Source: Bacteroidota bacterium (lineage in GTDB: Bacteria; Bacteroidota; Bacteroidia; B-17B0; Aurantibacillaceae). Taken from it: a DNA stretch of 64,000 nucleotides. The stretch lies in contig SYAL01000047.1 in assembly GCA_005787585.1 (NCBI GenBank), positions 62,001 through 126,000 on the forward strand. Reading direction: 5' to 3'. Made by a program: the position numbers and the translations under genes. The notes under the pieces were generated by a model, which made no database searches, had not been told where the DNA came from, and saw only the letters and a list, made by a program, of their open reading frames with translations. Every line of letters starts with the position of its first letter. Within the stretch, counting starts at the first letter, position 1. Shown one piece after another: positions 44,337-53,146 of the stretch.

Positions 44337-44505
44337 CAAATAGGAGGCATATTTTTCTAAAATTACCAATAGTATCTCTCTCTTCATAGAAAAAATCAAC
44401 AAGACCATATGTTTGTGGGGTATTAATTTGTAAAATAAATACGGGTTCATCTAGTGACCCATCATAACTATCAAAAATTAAAGCCGCATTATCATATTAT
44501 AAATT
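44337..44505 (-). pseudogene. Antisense remnant of an unrecognised gene
   Basis: The minus-strand translation of this interval is open for about 55 codons, without a start codon, and reads YDNAALIFDSYDGSLDEP, then FILQINTPQTYGLVDFFYEE and RDTIGNFRKI. This is amphipathic and Asp/Tyr-rich and looks like real protein rather than random reading of AT-rich DNA. It runs into the tiny ORF on the other strand. I take it as a leftover piece of a deleted gene. No family is recognised. The rest of 44331-44546 holds nothing else I can name. Confidence 0.3.
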
Positions 44506-44546
44506 TAAAGCTAAAATAAATTGCGTTAAATTTTTTTATAAATGTA

Positions 44547-46730
44547 TTATTTTAAAATTAGTTTTTTATTAAAACACTTGTTGTTTGTTTTTATTTGCAA
44601 ATTATATATTCCTTTGGCTAAATGGCCAAATTCTATTATTTTAGAGCTACTTATCCCCATTTGATTAAAAATAGGTTGGCCTGCTAAATTATATAAAACA
44701 AGATCAGCCATATCGCTAAAATTTAAAATTAAACTAATTTTACCATTGCTTGGGTTAGGAAAAACCTGAATGGTTTGCTCAATGTTATTTTGATTAAGCC
44801 CTACTTCATAAATATTAATAGTACAAATGGCAGTATCTGTAAGACATGGGTGCGTAGCAATTAATATCACGTTATAGGAGCCATTTAAATTATAAGTTAA
44901 ACTAGGGTTTGCTAAATTACTTGTGGCGCCATTACCAAAATCCCAAACATACGAAGAATTAATTGATGAAGTGTTCGTAAAAAAAACAGTGGCTCCAACA
45001 ACAGAATTGGTAAACGCAGCAATAGAAGCGATGTTGCTCATGTTATAGGCGGTATCGGCAATACCTTCGCTCATATTAAAATAAGTGCCGCTCGGCGAGC
45101 TTTCTAATTTTATAGCTCGCACCATGTAAGTGTAAACGCCTTTATAAATTAAACAATTATCCGTAAAGGTATTGCCGGCAATTGGCGCAGAATTAATTTT
45201 TACAAAATTTGTAGCGCTGTCGTTTTTAGAATAAATATTATATCCTATAATGTTGGTTTCGGAAGATGCCGCCCAAGAAATTAAACAATTGTTGCCTAAT
45301 CTAGTGGCAATAACATTTGACGCTGGAGCAACAATATCTTGTCTTAAGGTGGGGTCTCCCATTAATGCATTATGAATCCATTTGCCTGTAATATTAGTAG
45401 GGCTAGCATAATATAATCCATTAAAATTATTTTGAGTAATTAAAAGCCCGTATCCAATATTTTCGCCCAAGCCCATATGATGAAATTGATAATGAGGCCT
45501 TCCTGACCAAACGTTGGTTAAAGTTTTGCCCTGAGCTAAAGGAGCTTTTAAGAAATTATTTTGTGAATCCCAGTCGCCAAAATAAGAACCAAAAAGCATT
45601 GTAAAAACTCCTTTTAAATTGGCGCTAGCAAAATTAGCGGTTGTGCCTATGCCACTGGCGCTATTATAGGTTCCGCCTCCACAACCATAAGACCATAAAT
45701 AACTATTCGCATTTAAACTTGTAAAATAATCTGTTGCAAATATATTAGAGGGGCCAACTAACGCTGCAAAATTTTTGTATCCACTTGCAGCAAAAGCTTC
45801 GCTATTAAAATATCCAAAATTATCGTCAATAAGAGCTTGTTTATTGGGTATAAATATTTTTTTTCGATACTCGTGATTTTTATTTAAATAATTTTGTAGT
45901 AATTGCTGCTCGGTTAAAGTAAAACTAGGCATGCCATTAAAATCTACGCGGCCTATCTGTAACTCCACATTACCGGGAACTACGTTTTGATCAAACTTTC
46001 CATCACCCGGAAAATTTTGTGTTCGAGCAGGCGAAGCTGTAGTGGAATTAACTGAAACATCTGTCCAAATTCCATCAATATCGCCATAATAAACATCGGC
46101 GGGCCATGCGCCCAGATGATCGGGGTGGCCATCTGGATTTATGTTTCCACTATATGGTACCGGAATATGGCCAAATAAAAACAAGGCTTTTATTTTAGTT
46201 GAATCGATCGCGTAATCATTTAAAATTAAATTTTTAATATGCGTTACAGAGCCTGTTCTTAAAACGTTGTGCCTAATTACTTCCCAACCGTCTCCCTCAA
46301 CATCTTTAATAAAACGAGATATTTCGTTAGCTAATGGTAAAATAAAATTACTATCAACCATTAAAATTAATTTGCCTCTATTTTCAATTTCGGGAACACG
46401 AATGCCTGAATTAACATATCCGTATCCAACATATCCGACGCCTGTTCTAACAATTTTATATTCGTAATTTATCCCTACAGAAATGGTATTGTCAATATAC
46501 TGATTAGTTGTTCCGCTGAGATTAGCAATAGCTATTCCCCAATTTACGCTTGATTTTAGTTTGCGAAATACTTGATATTGTGAGGAGCTTGCGTTTCCAA
46601 TCCAGTTCAAAGTAATTTGAGTAGGATTTACTTGAACAGACACGTTAATTTGAACGGCGGCATCTGAGGAAGATTGAGCTTTTGAATATAAGCCGAAGAA
46701 AATAAAAACGCTTATAATAATATTTTTCAT
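44547..46730 (-). CDS. T9SS type A secreted protein with C25-like region, fibronectin III and PKD
   Basis: This 727-residue exported protein has a signal peptide ending YSKAQ (residue 19). Residues 25-105 are fibronectin III-like (ITLNWIGNASSSQYQVFRKL). Residues 115-470 resemble the caspase-like fold of C25 (gingipain) peptidases: ALFLFGHIPVPYSG, ADVYYGDIDGIWTDV, ELQIGRVDFNGMP, LWSYGCGGGTYN and ALMGDPTLR. Where gingipains have a catalytic His ('GHG') and Cys, this protein shows YGCGGG and MLFGSYFGDWD, so the active site looks altered. Residues 475-560 are another fibronectin III unit, 565-640 a PKD domain (YVWDFGNGATSNLANPSLTY), and the last 75 a type A sorting domain (VFPNPSNGKISLIL). It is probably a surface protein and may be inactive as a peptidase. 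Confidence 0.75.
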   Translation of the reverse strand: MKNIIISVFIFFGLYSKAQSSSDAAVQINVSVQVNPTQITLNWIGNASSSQYQVFRKLKSSVNWGIAIANLSGTTNQYIDNTISVGINYEYKIVRTGVGYVGYGYVNSGIRVPEIENRGKLILMVDSNFILPLANEISRFIKDVEGDGWEVIRHNVLRTGSVTHIKNLILNDYAIDSTKIKALFLFGHIPVPYSGNINPDGHPDHLGAWPADVYYGDIDGIWTDVSVNSTTASPARTQNFPGDGKFDQNVVPGNVELQIGRVDFNGMPSFTLTEQQLLQNYLNKNHEYRKKIFIPNKQALIDDNFGYFNSEAFAASGYKNFAALVGPSNIFATDYFTSLNANSYLWSYGCGGGTYNSASGIGTTANFASANLKGVFTMLFGSYFGDWDSQNNFLKAPLAQGKTLTNVWSGRPHYQFHHMGLGENIGYGLLITQNNFNGLYYASPTNITGKWIHNALMGDPTLRQDIVAPASNVIATRLGNNCLISWAASSETNIIGYNIYSKNDSATNFVKINSAPIAGNTFTDNCLIYKGVYTYMVRAIKLESSPSGTYFNMSEGIADTAYNMSNIASIAAFTNSVVGATVFFTNTSSINSSYVWDFGNGATSNLANPSLTYNLNGSYNVILIATHPCLTDTAICTINIYEVGLNQNNIEQTIQVFPNPSNGKISLILNFSDMADLVLYNLAGQPIFNQMGISSSKIIEFGHLAKGIYNLQIKTNNKCFNKKLILK

Positions 46731-46848
46731 TATTTAAAATTAATTTAGCTTTGACAAATAATTAGAGCTAAGTAAATATATAAAAATTTTTAATCTAAAT
46801 AGTTTTGTTTAGATTAGTTAATTGAATAATAAATTTGAAAAATTAGTC

Positions 46849-47238
46849 ATGCCTATAACTGAAATAAAATTAATATTCGTGTTTTTATTGTTTTTATTCT
46901 CAAATAATTATATGTTTTGCCAACAAATTAATCAAGGGAAAAATAAAGTTGAGGTATATAAAACTTACACGCAAAAAGTTTTAGGAAAAAATATTGGCTA
47001 TTATGTTGAATTTAAAAATAATGGTACAAAAAGTGTAGATGGACTTAAATGGATCGCTAATTTTTATGATAATTTTGGCGATTATAAGGGCAAAAGAGAA
47101 GGTAGTTGGGAATCGGATAATTTTATTTCAGCTTTAGCACCGGGAAAAACGACTAAAGATTTAGAAGCTAATTATGTAAAAGATGCAACAAAAGTTTTTA
47201 TAATAATTAAAGTTGTTCACTTTAAGGATGATAATTAA
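46849..47238 (+). CDS. Small secreted protein of unknown function
   Basis: From ATG 46849 the product is 129 residues with a signal peptide (IKLIFVFLLFLFSNNYMFCQ). An in-frame TTG at 46822 would add nine polar residues and is less likely. The mature part has a beta-sandwich-like pattern: VEVYKTYTQKVLGKNIGYYV, FKNNGTKSVDGLKWIANFYD, FISALAPGKTTKDLEANY and VFIIIKVVHF. That resembles DUF3157/FxLYD-type single Ig-like domains, but I do not claim a family. It is divergent from the T9SS gene and convergent with polA, 21 bases away. Confidence 0.68.
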   Translation: MPITEIKLIFVFLLFLFSNNYMFCQQINQGKNKVEVYKTYTQKVLGKNIGYYVEFKNNGTKSVDGLKWIANFYDNFGDYKGKREGSWESDNFISALAPGKTTKDLEANYVKDATKVFIIIKVVHFKDDN

Positions 47239-47259
47239 TTAATTTTTAAAATAACAAAT

Positions 47260-50091
47260 TTAATGTGCCTCTAGCCAATTCAATCCAACTCCTATACCAA
47301 CTTCAATCGGAACATTTAGAGGAAGTGCCTCGCGCATTAATTTTTCTATAATAGGTTTAACTATTTCCAATTCGGGTTTATAAACATCAAAAACTAATTC
47401 GTCGTGAACCTGCAAAAGCATTTTTGTTTTAAAATTATTGTTTTTTAATTCGTTATAAATATTAATCATGGCCATTTTAATCATATCTGCGGCGCTGCCT
47501 TGTATTGGAGCATTAATAGCATTTCTTTCGGCATAATTTCTTACTGTTGCATTATTCGAATTAATATCGCTCAGCCATCGTTTTCGTCCTAATAACGTTT
47601 TCACAAATCCATTTTTTCGAGCAAACTCAATCGTGTCATCCATATAGTTTTTGATTGCTCCATATTCTTTAAAATAATTATTAATTAAGTCCTGAGCTTC
47701 TTTTCGAGGAATATTTAAATTTGATGCTAAACCAAAAGCGCCTTGTCCATATATAATTCCAAAATTTACGCTTTTGCTTTTATATCTCATTTCTTTAGTT
47801 ACTTCATCTTCGTTAACGCCAAAAACTTTAGCAGCGGTAGCGGTATGAATATCTTTTTTTAATCTAAATGCTTCGCACATGTTTGTATCACCACTAATAC
47901 TGGCCACTATCCTTAATTCTATTTGAGAATAATCGGCGCTTAATAATATATGATTTTCGTCGCGAGGAATAAATGCTTTTCTAATTTGACGGCCTTTTTC
48001 TGTTCGAATAGGTATATTTTGAAGATTAGGATTATCGCTACTTAATCTACCTGTAACGGCAACAACCTGATTAAATGAGGTGTGAATTCGGCCGGTAGTA
48101 TTGTTTACAAGTTCGGGCAAGGTATCGACGTATGTATTTTTTAATTTTACCAATTCGCGATAATCTAAAATTTTTGCTACAATGGGATGCAAGCTTTCTA
48201 GTTTGCTTAACACGTCTTCGCCTGTTGCGTACTGACCTGTTTTTGTTTTCTTTGGTTTATCTATTATTTTTAAATACTCGAATAAAATTTCACCTACTTG
48301 TTTAGGTGAAGACACATTAAATTTTGTACCTGCAAAACTTTGAATCTCTTCCTCTACAACTGCAATATCGTTTTGTAATTGTACAGAAAATTCTTTTAAA
48401 GCTGGTACATCTATATTAATTCCTTCGCGTTCGATATTAGCGAGTACTATTATTAAAGGGAGTTCTACTTCAATGAATAGTTTTTCAAGATCGTTTTGGA
48501 TAAGTTTAGAAACAAAATTATTTTTCAATTGCAAGGTAATGTCTGCATCTTCGGCGGCATAATCTTTAATCAAATTTATGTCAACTGAGCGCATGCTTAA
48601 TTGATCGCTGCCTTTTTTACCAATTAAAGTGCTAATGCTTACTGGCGTATAATTTAAATATGTTTGAGCCAATATGTCCATGTTGTGTCTCATGTCGGGC
48701 ATTATTAAAAAATGAGCTACCATGGTATCAAACAATTTATTTTTAATATCTAACCCATAGTTTTTTAAAATCTGATAATCATATTTAATATTTTGGCCTA
48801 TAAGCGTTTTTGTTTCGTCTTCGAATATTGGCTTAAATAAATTTATTTGTTCTAAGGCTAATGATTTACTTTCGTTAATTGGCAGGTAATATGCTTCGTG
48901 TTCTTTTACCGAAAAAGAAAATCCAACTAATTCTGCGTTTAAGGTATTAAGTGAGGTGGTTTCAGTATCAAAACAAAACTCGTGATGTTGTTTTAAAAGT
49001 GCAATTAAATTAATTATTTTTTCTGTTGAATCAATTAGTTCGTAATTATGAATTACCTCATTTATAGTTTTAAAATTAGCAGCTGTTTCTTTTTGTGAAT
49101 TATTATCTGAGGCTTGCAAAAATAAATCTGTACTGGCAAACAAATCGGTTTGAGCGCTTTGCTGTTTTGGTTTTTCAATAATTTTTGTTTCGTTTAAAGC
49201 AATATCTTCATTTAAAATTTTTTGTGCAAACCCTCTAAACTCTAGTTCTTTAAAAATTTCTAATAAAGCCGGCTTATTTAATTTTTTTATGGCTAATTTT
49301 TCTTCTTCTAATTCAATAGGGCAGTCTAAAATAATTGTGGCTAATCTTTTAGACTGAATGGCAATGTCTTTATTATTTTCAACTTTTTCTTTGAGCTTTC
49401 CTTTTAATTGATGTGTATTTTGTAATATATTTTCGATGCTACCAAAATCTTTTATTAACTGTATTGCAGTTTTTTCTCCTACTCCTGAAATGCCAGGAAT
49501 ATTGTCGGCTTTATCGCCCATTAATCCTAAAATATCAATTAGTTGGGAAACTGATTTTATTTCCCATTTTTTACAAATTTCTTCGGCCCCAAGTATTTCG
49601 GCTCCGTTACCTAAACGGGCAGGCTTATAAATAAATGTATTTGCATCGACTAGTTGACCATAATCTTTATCTGGGGTCATCATATAAGTTGTAAATCCCG
49701 CTTTTTCGGCTTTAATGGCAAGGGTTCCAATTACATCATCGGCTTCAAAACCCGATATACCGTAAACTTCTATATTAAAAGCTTTAATTAATTCTACAAT
49801 AATGGGAATTGATTTTCTTAAATCTTCGGGCATTTCTTCTCGATTGGCTTTATAAGATTCAAATTCTATATGCCTTTGCGTTGGTCCTTCCACATCAAAA
49901 ACAACCGCAATATGGCTTGGCTTTTCTTTATTTAAAATTTCTAATAGGGTATTTGTAAATCCAAAAATTGCCGAAGTGTTAAATCCTTTTGAATTAATGC
50001 GCGGGTTATTACTAAAAGCGAAATATGCTCTATATATTAAAGCAAGAGCATCTAATAAAAATAATTTTTTTTCAGTTTGCTTTGTTATCAT
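47260..50091 (-). CDS. polA: DNA polymerase I
   Basis: Pol I fills repair gaps and removes RNA primers. The 943-residue protein has all three domains. The 5' nuclease comes first (KLFLLDALALIYRAYFAF, GFEADDVIGTLA, DKADNIPGISGVGEKTA; residues 1-290). The 3'-5' exonuclease domain keeps its metal residues (FDTETTSLN for motif I, YAAEDADI for motif III), so proofreading is probably active. The polymerase domain has motif A LLSADYSQIELRI, motif B RYKSKSVNFGIIYGQG and motif C LLQVHDELVFDV. Length and order are standard for Bacteroidota. It is transcribed alone, with 164 bases of unremarkable AT-rich DNA separating it from the carotenoid operon end. Confidence 0.97.
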   Translation of the reverse strand: MITKQTEKKLFLLDALALIYRAYFAFSNNPRINSKGFNTSAIFGFTNTLLEILNKEKPSHIAVVFDVEGPTQRHIEFESYKANREEMPEDLRKSIPIIVELIKAFNIEVYGISGFEADDVIGTLAIKAEKAGFTTYMMTPDKDYGQLVDANTFIYKPARLGNGAEILGAEEICKKWEIKSVSQLIDILGLMGDKADNIPGISGVGEKTAIQLIKDFGSIENILQNTHQLKGKLKEKVENNKDIAIQSKRLATIILDCPIELEEEKLAIKKLNKPALLEIFKELEFRGFAQKILNEDIALNETKIIEKPKQQSAQTDLFASTDLFLQASDNNSQKETAANFKTINEVIHNYELIDSTEKIINLIALLKQHHEFCFDTETTSLNTLNAELVGFSFSVKEHEAYYLPINESKSLALEQINLFKPIFEDETKTLIGQNIKYDYQILKNYGLDIKNKLFDTMVAHFLIMPDMRHNMDILAQTYLNYTPVSISTLIGKKGSDQLSMRSVDINLIKDYAAEDADITLQLKNNFVSKLIQNDLEKLFIEVELPLIIVLANIEREGINIDVPALKEFSVQLQNDIAVVEEEIQSFAGTKFNVSSPKQVGEILFEYLKIIDKPKKTKTGQYATGEDVLSKLESLHPIVAKILDYRELVKLKNTYVDTLPELVNNTTGRIHTSFNQVVAVTGRLSSDNPNLQNIPIRTEKGRQIRKAFIPRDENHILLSADYSQIELRIVASISGDTNMCEAFRLKKDIHTATAAKVFGVNEDEVTKEMRYKSKSVNFGIIYGQGAFGLASNLNIPRKEAQDLINNYFKEYGAIKNYMDDTIEFARKNGFVKTLLGRKRWLSDINSNNATVRNYAERNAINAPIQGSAADMIKMAMINIYNELKNNNFKTKMLLQVHDELVFDVYKPELEIVKPIIEKLMREALPLNVPIEVGIGVGLNWLEAH

Positions 50092-50255
50092 GCTATTCTT
50101 TTCTGCTTCAAATCTTAAAAATATATTTTATCAATATAATTTAATAAATATTCATAAAGGAAATTAAATTTACAAGTAATAAAAGACTTTTAAGGCTCTG
50201 TGGATAAATTTATGTGCCTAATTTATAAAAGAATTTTAAAGAAATTGATTGTATT

Positions 50256-50741
50256 TTATTTTTTCAAATCAATAGAATGGTTATTTAAACGCAAATAATT
50301 CGTAATGGTTAAGAAAAGATTAGGGTCTTTTTGTATCAAACTATGTATATTTTGTAAGATATATTTTTTATCTTGAATAATATTTTTCTGATAATTTAAA
50401 ATACTAGGAGCATGATCTTGAACAGCAAGTCTAATGTATCGAATTTCAATATTTACGCTATCTTTTAATACACAGTCGTTTAGTTTTTCTTTTCCTTCAT
50501 TAAAATAAGTTAATTTACTGATAGGATTAAATTTATATTTAGCAAGTGCCATTTGGGCTGCAGCTTTATAAGCATTTTTAAGCGGTTGAGAAATTCCTAT
50601 AATGTTATTTGAAATATTAAATAAAGCAATTGCTGAACTTTCTTTTTTATCTATAAGTGGAAATAAATTTCTCATTTTATTTAAATCTGAATTTAAACAA
50701 AAAGAAAAAAAATAAAAACTTATAATTAAAAAATTTATCAC
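50256..50741 (-). CDS. Unknown exported protein coupled to crtB
   Basis: This 161-residue protein begins at GTG 50741, which overlaps the crtB stop as GTGA, so its translation is coupled to crtB. The N-terminus is a hydrophobic signal (FLIISFYFFSFC, with Cys15 as a possible lipid site). The mature part is alpha-helical with alternating charges and contains KNAYKAAAQMALAKYKFNPI and LNDCVLKDSVNIEIRYIRLAV. I do not recognise the family. The third position in the crtI-crtB operon suggests a membrane or periplasmic role linked to carotenoids, but the evidence is gene order only. Confidence 0.72.
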   Translation of the reverse strand: MINFLIISFYFFSFCLNSDLNKMRNLFPLIDKKESSAIALFNISNNIIGISQPLKNAYKAAAQMALAKYKFNPISKLTYFNEGKEKLNDCVLKDSVNIEIRYIRLAVQDHAPSILNYQKNIIQDKKYILQNIHSLIQKDPNLFLTITNYLRLNNHSIDLKK

Positions 50742-51574
50742 AATAAATTAAAACTATTACGCAAATAGCTTCCGGCAAATAAAACTATTTTTTGAGAGTT
50801 TGGTATACGAATTCGCTCCTCTAATATAGATTGAGGTTGTAGTTTTTTTATTTTATTAAATAGGGCGCGATAATAAATATAAGCAACATAAACACCAAAA
50901 CGAGATTTTTTAGGAAGCTTACGAATACCAATAAGCCCTTCTTCAAAGTCTAATTCAATGTCGTTTTCTATGTCAAGCTTGCTTTCTTGATTTAACTCCT
51001 TAATATTGATATTAGGGAAATAGATTCTACCCATTCCGACGTAATCCGCATTCAAATCTCTTAAAAAATTTATTTTCTGAAAAGCCGATCCCAAAGACAT
51101 TGCAAAGGGCTTAAGCTCATTGTAAAGTCCATTATTATTTTCGGTAAAAACTCTTAAACACATTAATCCAACTGCCTCGGCGCTGCCTAAAATATATTTT
51201 TTATAACTTTCTACGGTATACTCTTTTTTATTTAAATCCATTTCCATGCTGCTTAAAAAAGAATCAATCAATTCTTTTTCGATATTGTATTTATTAGCAA
51301 CAGCTTGAAAACTATTTAATATTGGGCTTAAACTAATTTTTCTCTCGATGCTTAAATAAGTGTCGCGCTTAAATTCAGATAACAATGTTGATTTATCAAA
51401 TTCGTGAAAACTATCTACAATTTCATCTGCAAATCTAACAAAACCATAAATACTATAAATTGGATTTCGAAAATCTATATTTAAAAACCGAATACCTAAA
51501 CTAAAAGATGTGCTATATTTTTTAGTTACAGTTTTGCTTATTTTGATAGAAACCTCATCAAATAAATGTTTCAT
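50738..51574 (-). CDS. crtB: Phytoene synthase
   Basis: CrtB joins two GGPP molecules to phytoene, the first committed carotenoid step. The 278-residue protein carries both Asp-rich diphosphate-binding motifs: GFVRFADEIVDSFHE near residue 45 (DExxD type) and NFLRDLNADYVGMGRIYFP near residue 168. KYSTSFSLGIRFL at residue 19 is the typical squalene/phytoene synthase start. It is 40 bases downstream of crtI and overlaps the unknown gene at 50741 by four bases. The GGPP synthase gene needed upstream is not in the window. Confidence 0.96.
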   Translation of the reverse strand: MKHLFDEVSIKISKTVTKKYSTSFSLGIRFLNIDFRNPIYSIYGFVRFADEIVDSFHEFDKSTLLSEFKRDTYLSIERKISLSPILNSFQAVANKYNIEKELIDSFLSSMEMDLNKKEYTVESYKKYILGSAEAVGLMCLRVFTENNNGLYNELKPFAMSLGSAFQKINFLRDLNADYVGMGRIYFPNINIKELNQESKLDIENDIELDFEEGLIGIRKLPKKSRFGVYVAYIYYRALFNKIKKLQPQSILEERIRIPNSQKIVLFAGSYLRNSFNLL

Positions 51575-51614
51575 ATAAATCTGTCTATATTCAAATTTAA
51601 CTCTTTTTAAACAA

Positions 51615-53093
51615 TTAATTTTTAAAATAGTTTAATACCTGCTCGGCAACTAATTTACCGGATATAATTGAAGGCGGAACCCCAGGCCCAGGTACGGTTA
51701 ACTGCCCTGTATAAAATAAATTTTTAACTTTTTTATTTTTAATAGCCGGTTTAAGGTGGGCGGTTTGAAATAATGTATTTGCTAAGCCATAAGCATTTCC
51801 CTTAAAAGCATTATAATCCATAATAAAATTACTTGGTGCATAACTTTTAAAATGAACAATTTTTGTCGAAATGTCTACCCCTGTTTTTAACTTTATTCGT
51901 TCAACTACTATTTTAAAATAACTATCTCGAATTTCTTGATTGTCTTTTAAATCGGGGGCAACAGGTATTAAAATAAAGATATTCTCGCACTTTGGTGGAA
52001 CTATAGATTGATCCGTTTTACTAGGGCAGCAAACATAAAATAAAGGATTTTTTGGCCACTGAGGGTTGGTATATATTTGCTGGGAATGGTTCTCAAAATC
52101 TGTATCAAAAAATAAATTGTGATGCAATAAATTCGGAATTTTTTCTTTTAAACCTACATAATAAATCAAAGAACTTGGCGCCATTTTTCTGCTATTCCAG
52201 TAGGGCTCACTATAATTTCTGTAAACTGCTTCTAATAACTTTTGTTCAGTAAAATGATAATCTGCCGATGAAATAACTGCTTCAAATTCTGCTGTATTTT
52301 TTGAATTAAAAAAAATGCTTTTAGCAAGCTTTTGATCAACATATATTTTAGTTACATCTGCTTCTGTTTCAAATTTTACACCCAATTCTAAGGCTAATTT
52401 ATACATGCCTTCTGATATTTTTTGCATCCCTCCCATTGGGTACCAAGTCCCTAGAACTAAATCGGCGTAATTCATTAAACTATAAAGGGCCGGCGTATTT
52501 TGAGGTAATGCACCTAAAAATAAAACAGGAAATTCAAGTAAATGAATTAGTTTTTCGTTTTTAAATAGTTTTCTAACATGCTTACTCATGCTTTTAAATA
52601 CATCAAGTCTGAATATTCCTTTAATTAATTCTGAATCTAATAGCTCTGAAAAATTAATACCTGGTTTATAAACAAAATTATTAATTCCCACTTGATATTT
52701 ATATTCCGCCTCGGATAAAAAAGTTTTTAAATTACGGCTACTTCCAGGTTCATATTTTTCAAAAAGCATATATAAATCCTCTAGAGATGCTGGAACATCT
52801 AAATCATCATCCTTAAAAAATACTCTATATCCTGGATTTAATCTTACCAAATTATAATAATCTGATACTTTTTTTTCAAAATCACCAAAAAATTTTTCAA
52901 ATACGTCTGGCATCCAATACCAACTTGGACCCATGTCAAACAAAAAACCATCTTCTGAATAACATCTCGAACGGCCTCCAACTGAATTATGCTTCTCGTA
53001 AACACAAACTTCGTGGCCCCATTTGGCTAAATAACAAGCTGCCGAAAGCCCACTAAATCCCGCTCCAATAATGGCAACTTTTTTCTTTTTCAT
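51615..53093 (-). CDS. crtI: Phytoene desaturase (CrtI type)
   Basis: CrtI dehydrogenates phytoene to lycopene in several steps using FAD. From ATG 53093 the protein is 492 residues; an upstream in-frame TTG (53102) adds only three residues and is rejected. The FAD-binding motif KVAIIGAGFSGLSAACYLA is at the N-terminus, followed by VGGRSRCYSEDGFLFDMGPS. The C-terminal carotenoid-dehydrogenase signature is NLFYTGQLTVPGPGVPPSI. It is divergent from the crtD paralogue with 53 bases between the starts, and is followed by crtB. Two CrtI-like proteins with different C-termini are normal in pathways making 3',4'-didehydro carotenoids. Confidence 0.93.
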   Translation of the reverse strand: MKKKKVAIIGAGFSGLSAACYLAKWGHEVCVYEKHNSVGGRSRCYSEDGFLFDMGPSWYWMPDVFEKFFGDFEKKVSDYYNLVRLNPGYRVFFKDDDLDVPASLEDLYMLFEKYEPGSSRNLKTFLSEAEYKYQVGINNFVYKPGINFSELLDSELIKGIFRLDVFKSMSKHVRKLFKNEKLIHLLEFPVLFLGALPQNTPALYSLMNYADLVLGTWYPMGGMQKISEGMYKLALELGVKFETEADVTKIYVDQKLAKSIFFNSKNTAEFEAVISSADYHFTEQKLLEAVYRNYSEPYWNSRKMAPSSLIYYVGLKEKIPNLLHHNLFFDTDFENHSQQIYTNPQWPKNPLFYVCCPSKTDQSIVPPKCENIFILIPVAPDLKDNQEIRDSYFKIVVERIKLKTGVDISTKIVHFKSYAPSNFIMDYNAFKGNAYGLANTLFQTAHLKPAIKNKKVKNLFYTGQLTVPGPGVPPSIISGKLVAEQVLNYFKN

Positions 53094-53146
53094 GAACCAC
53101 AAATTTAAACAAATTTCAAATAAAATTGTTTAAAAATCGTACTTTT

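Noticed and set aside
50092-50255. The gap between polA and the carotenoid operon as a site for a small RNA or promoter.
   Set aside because: I found no hairpin with a T tract and no TAnnTTTG box on the needed strand; it is plain AT-rich sequence.
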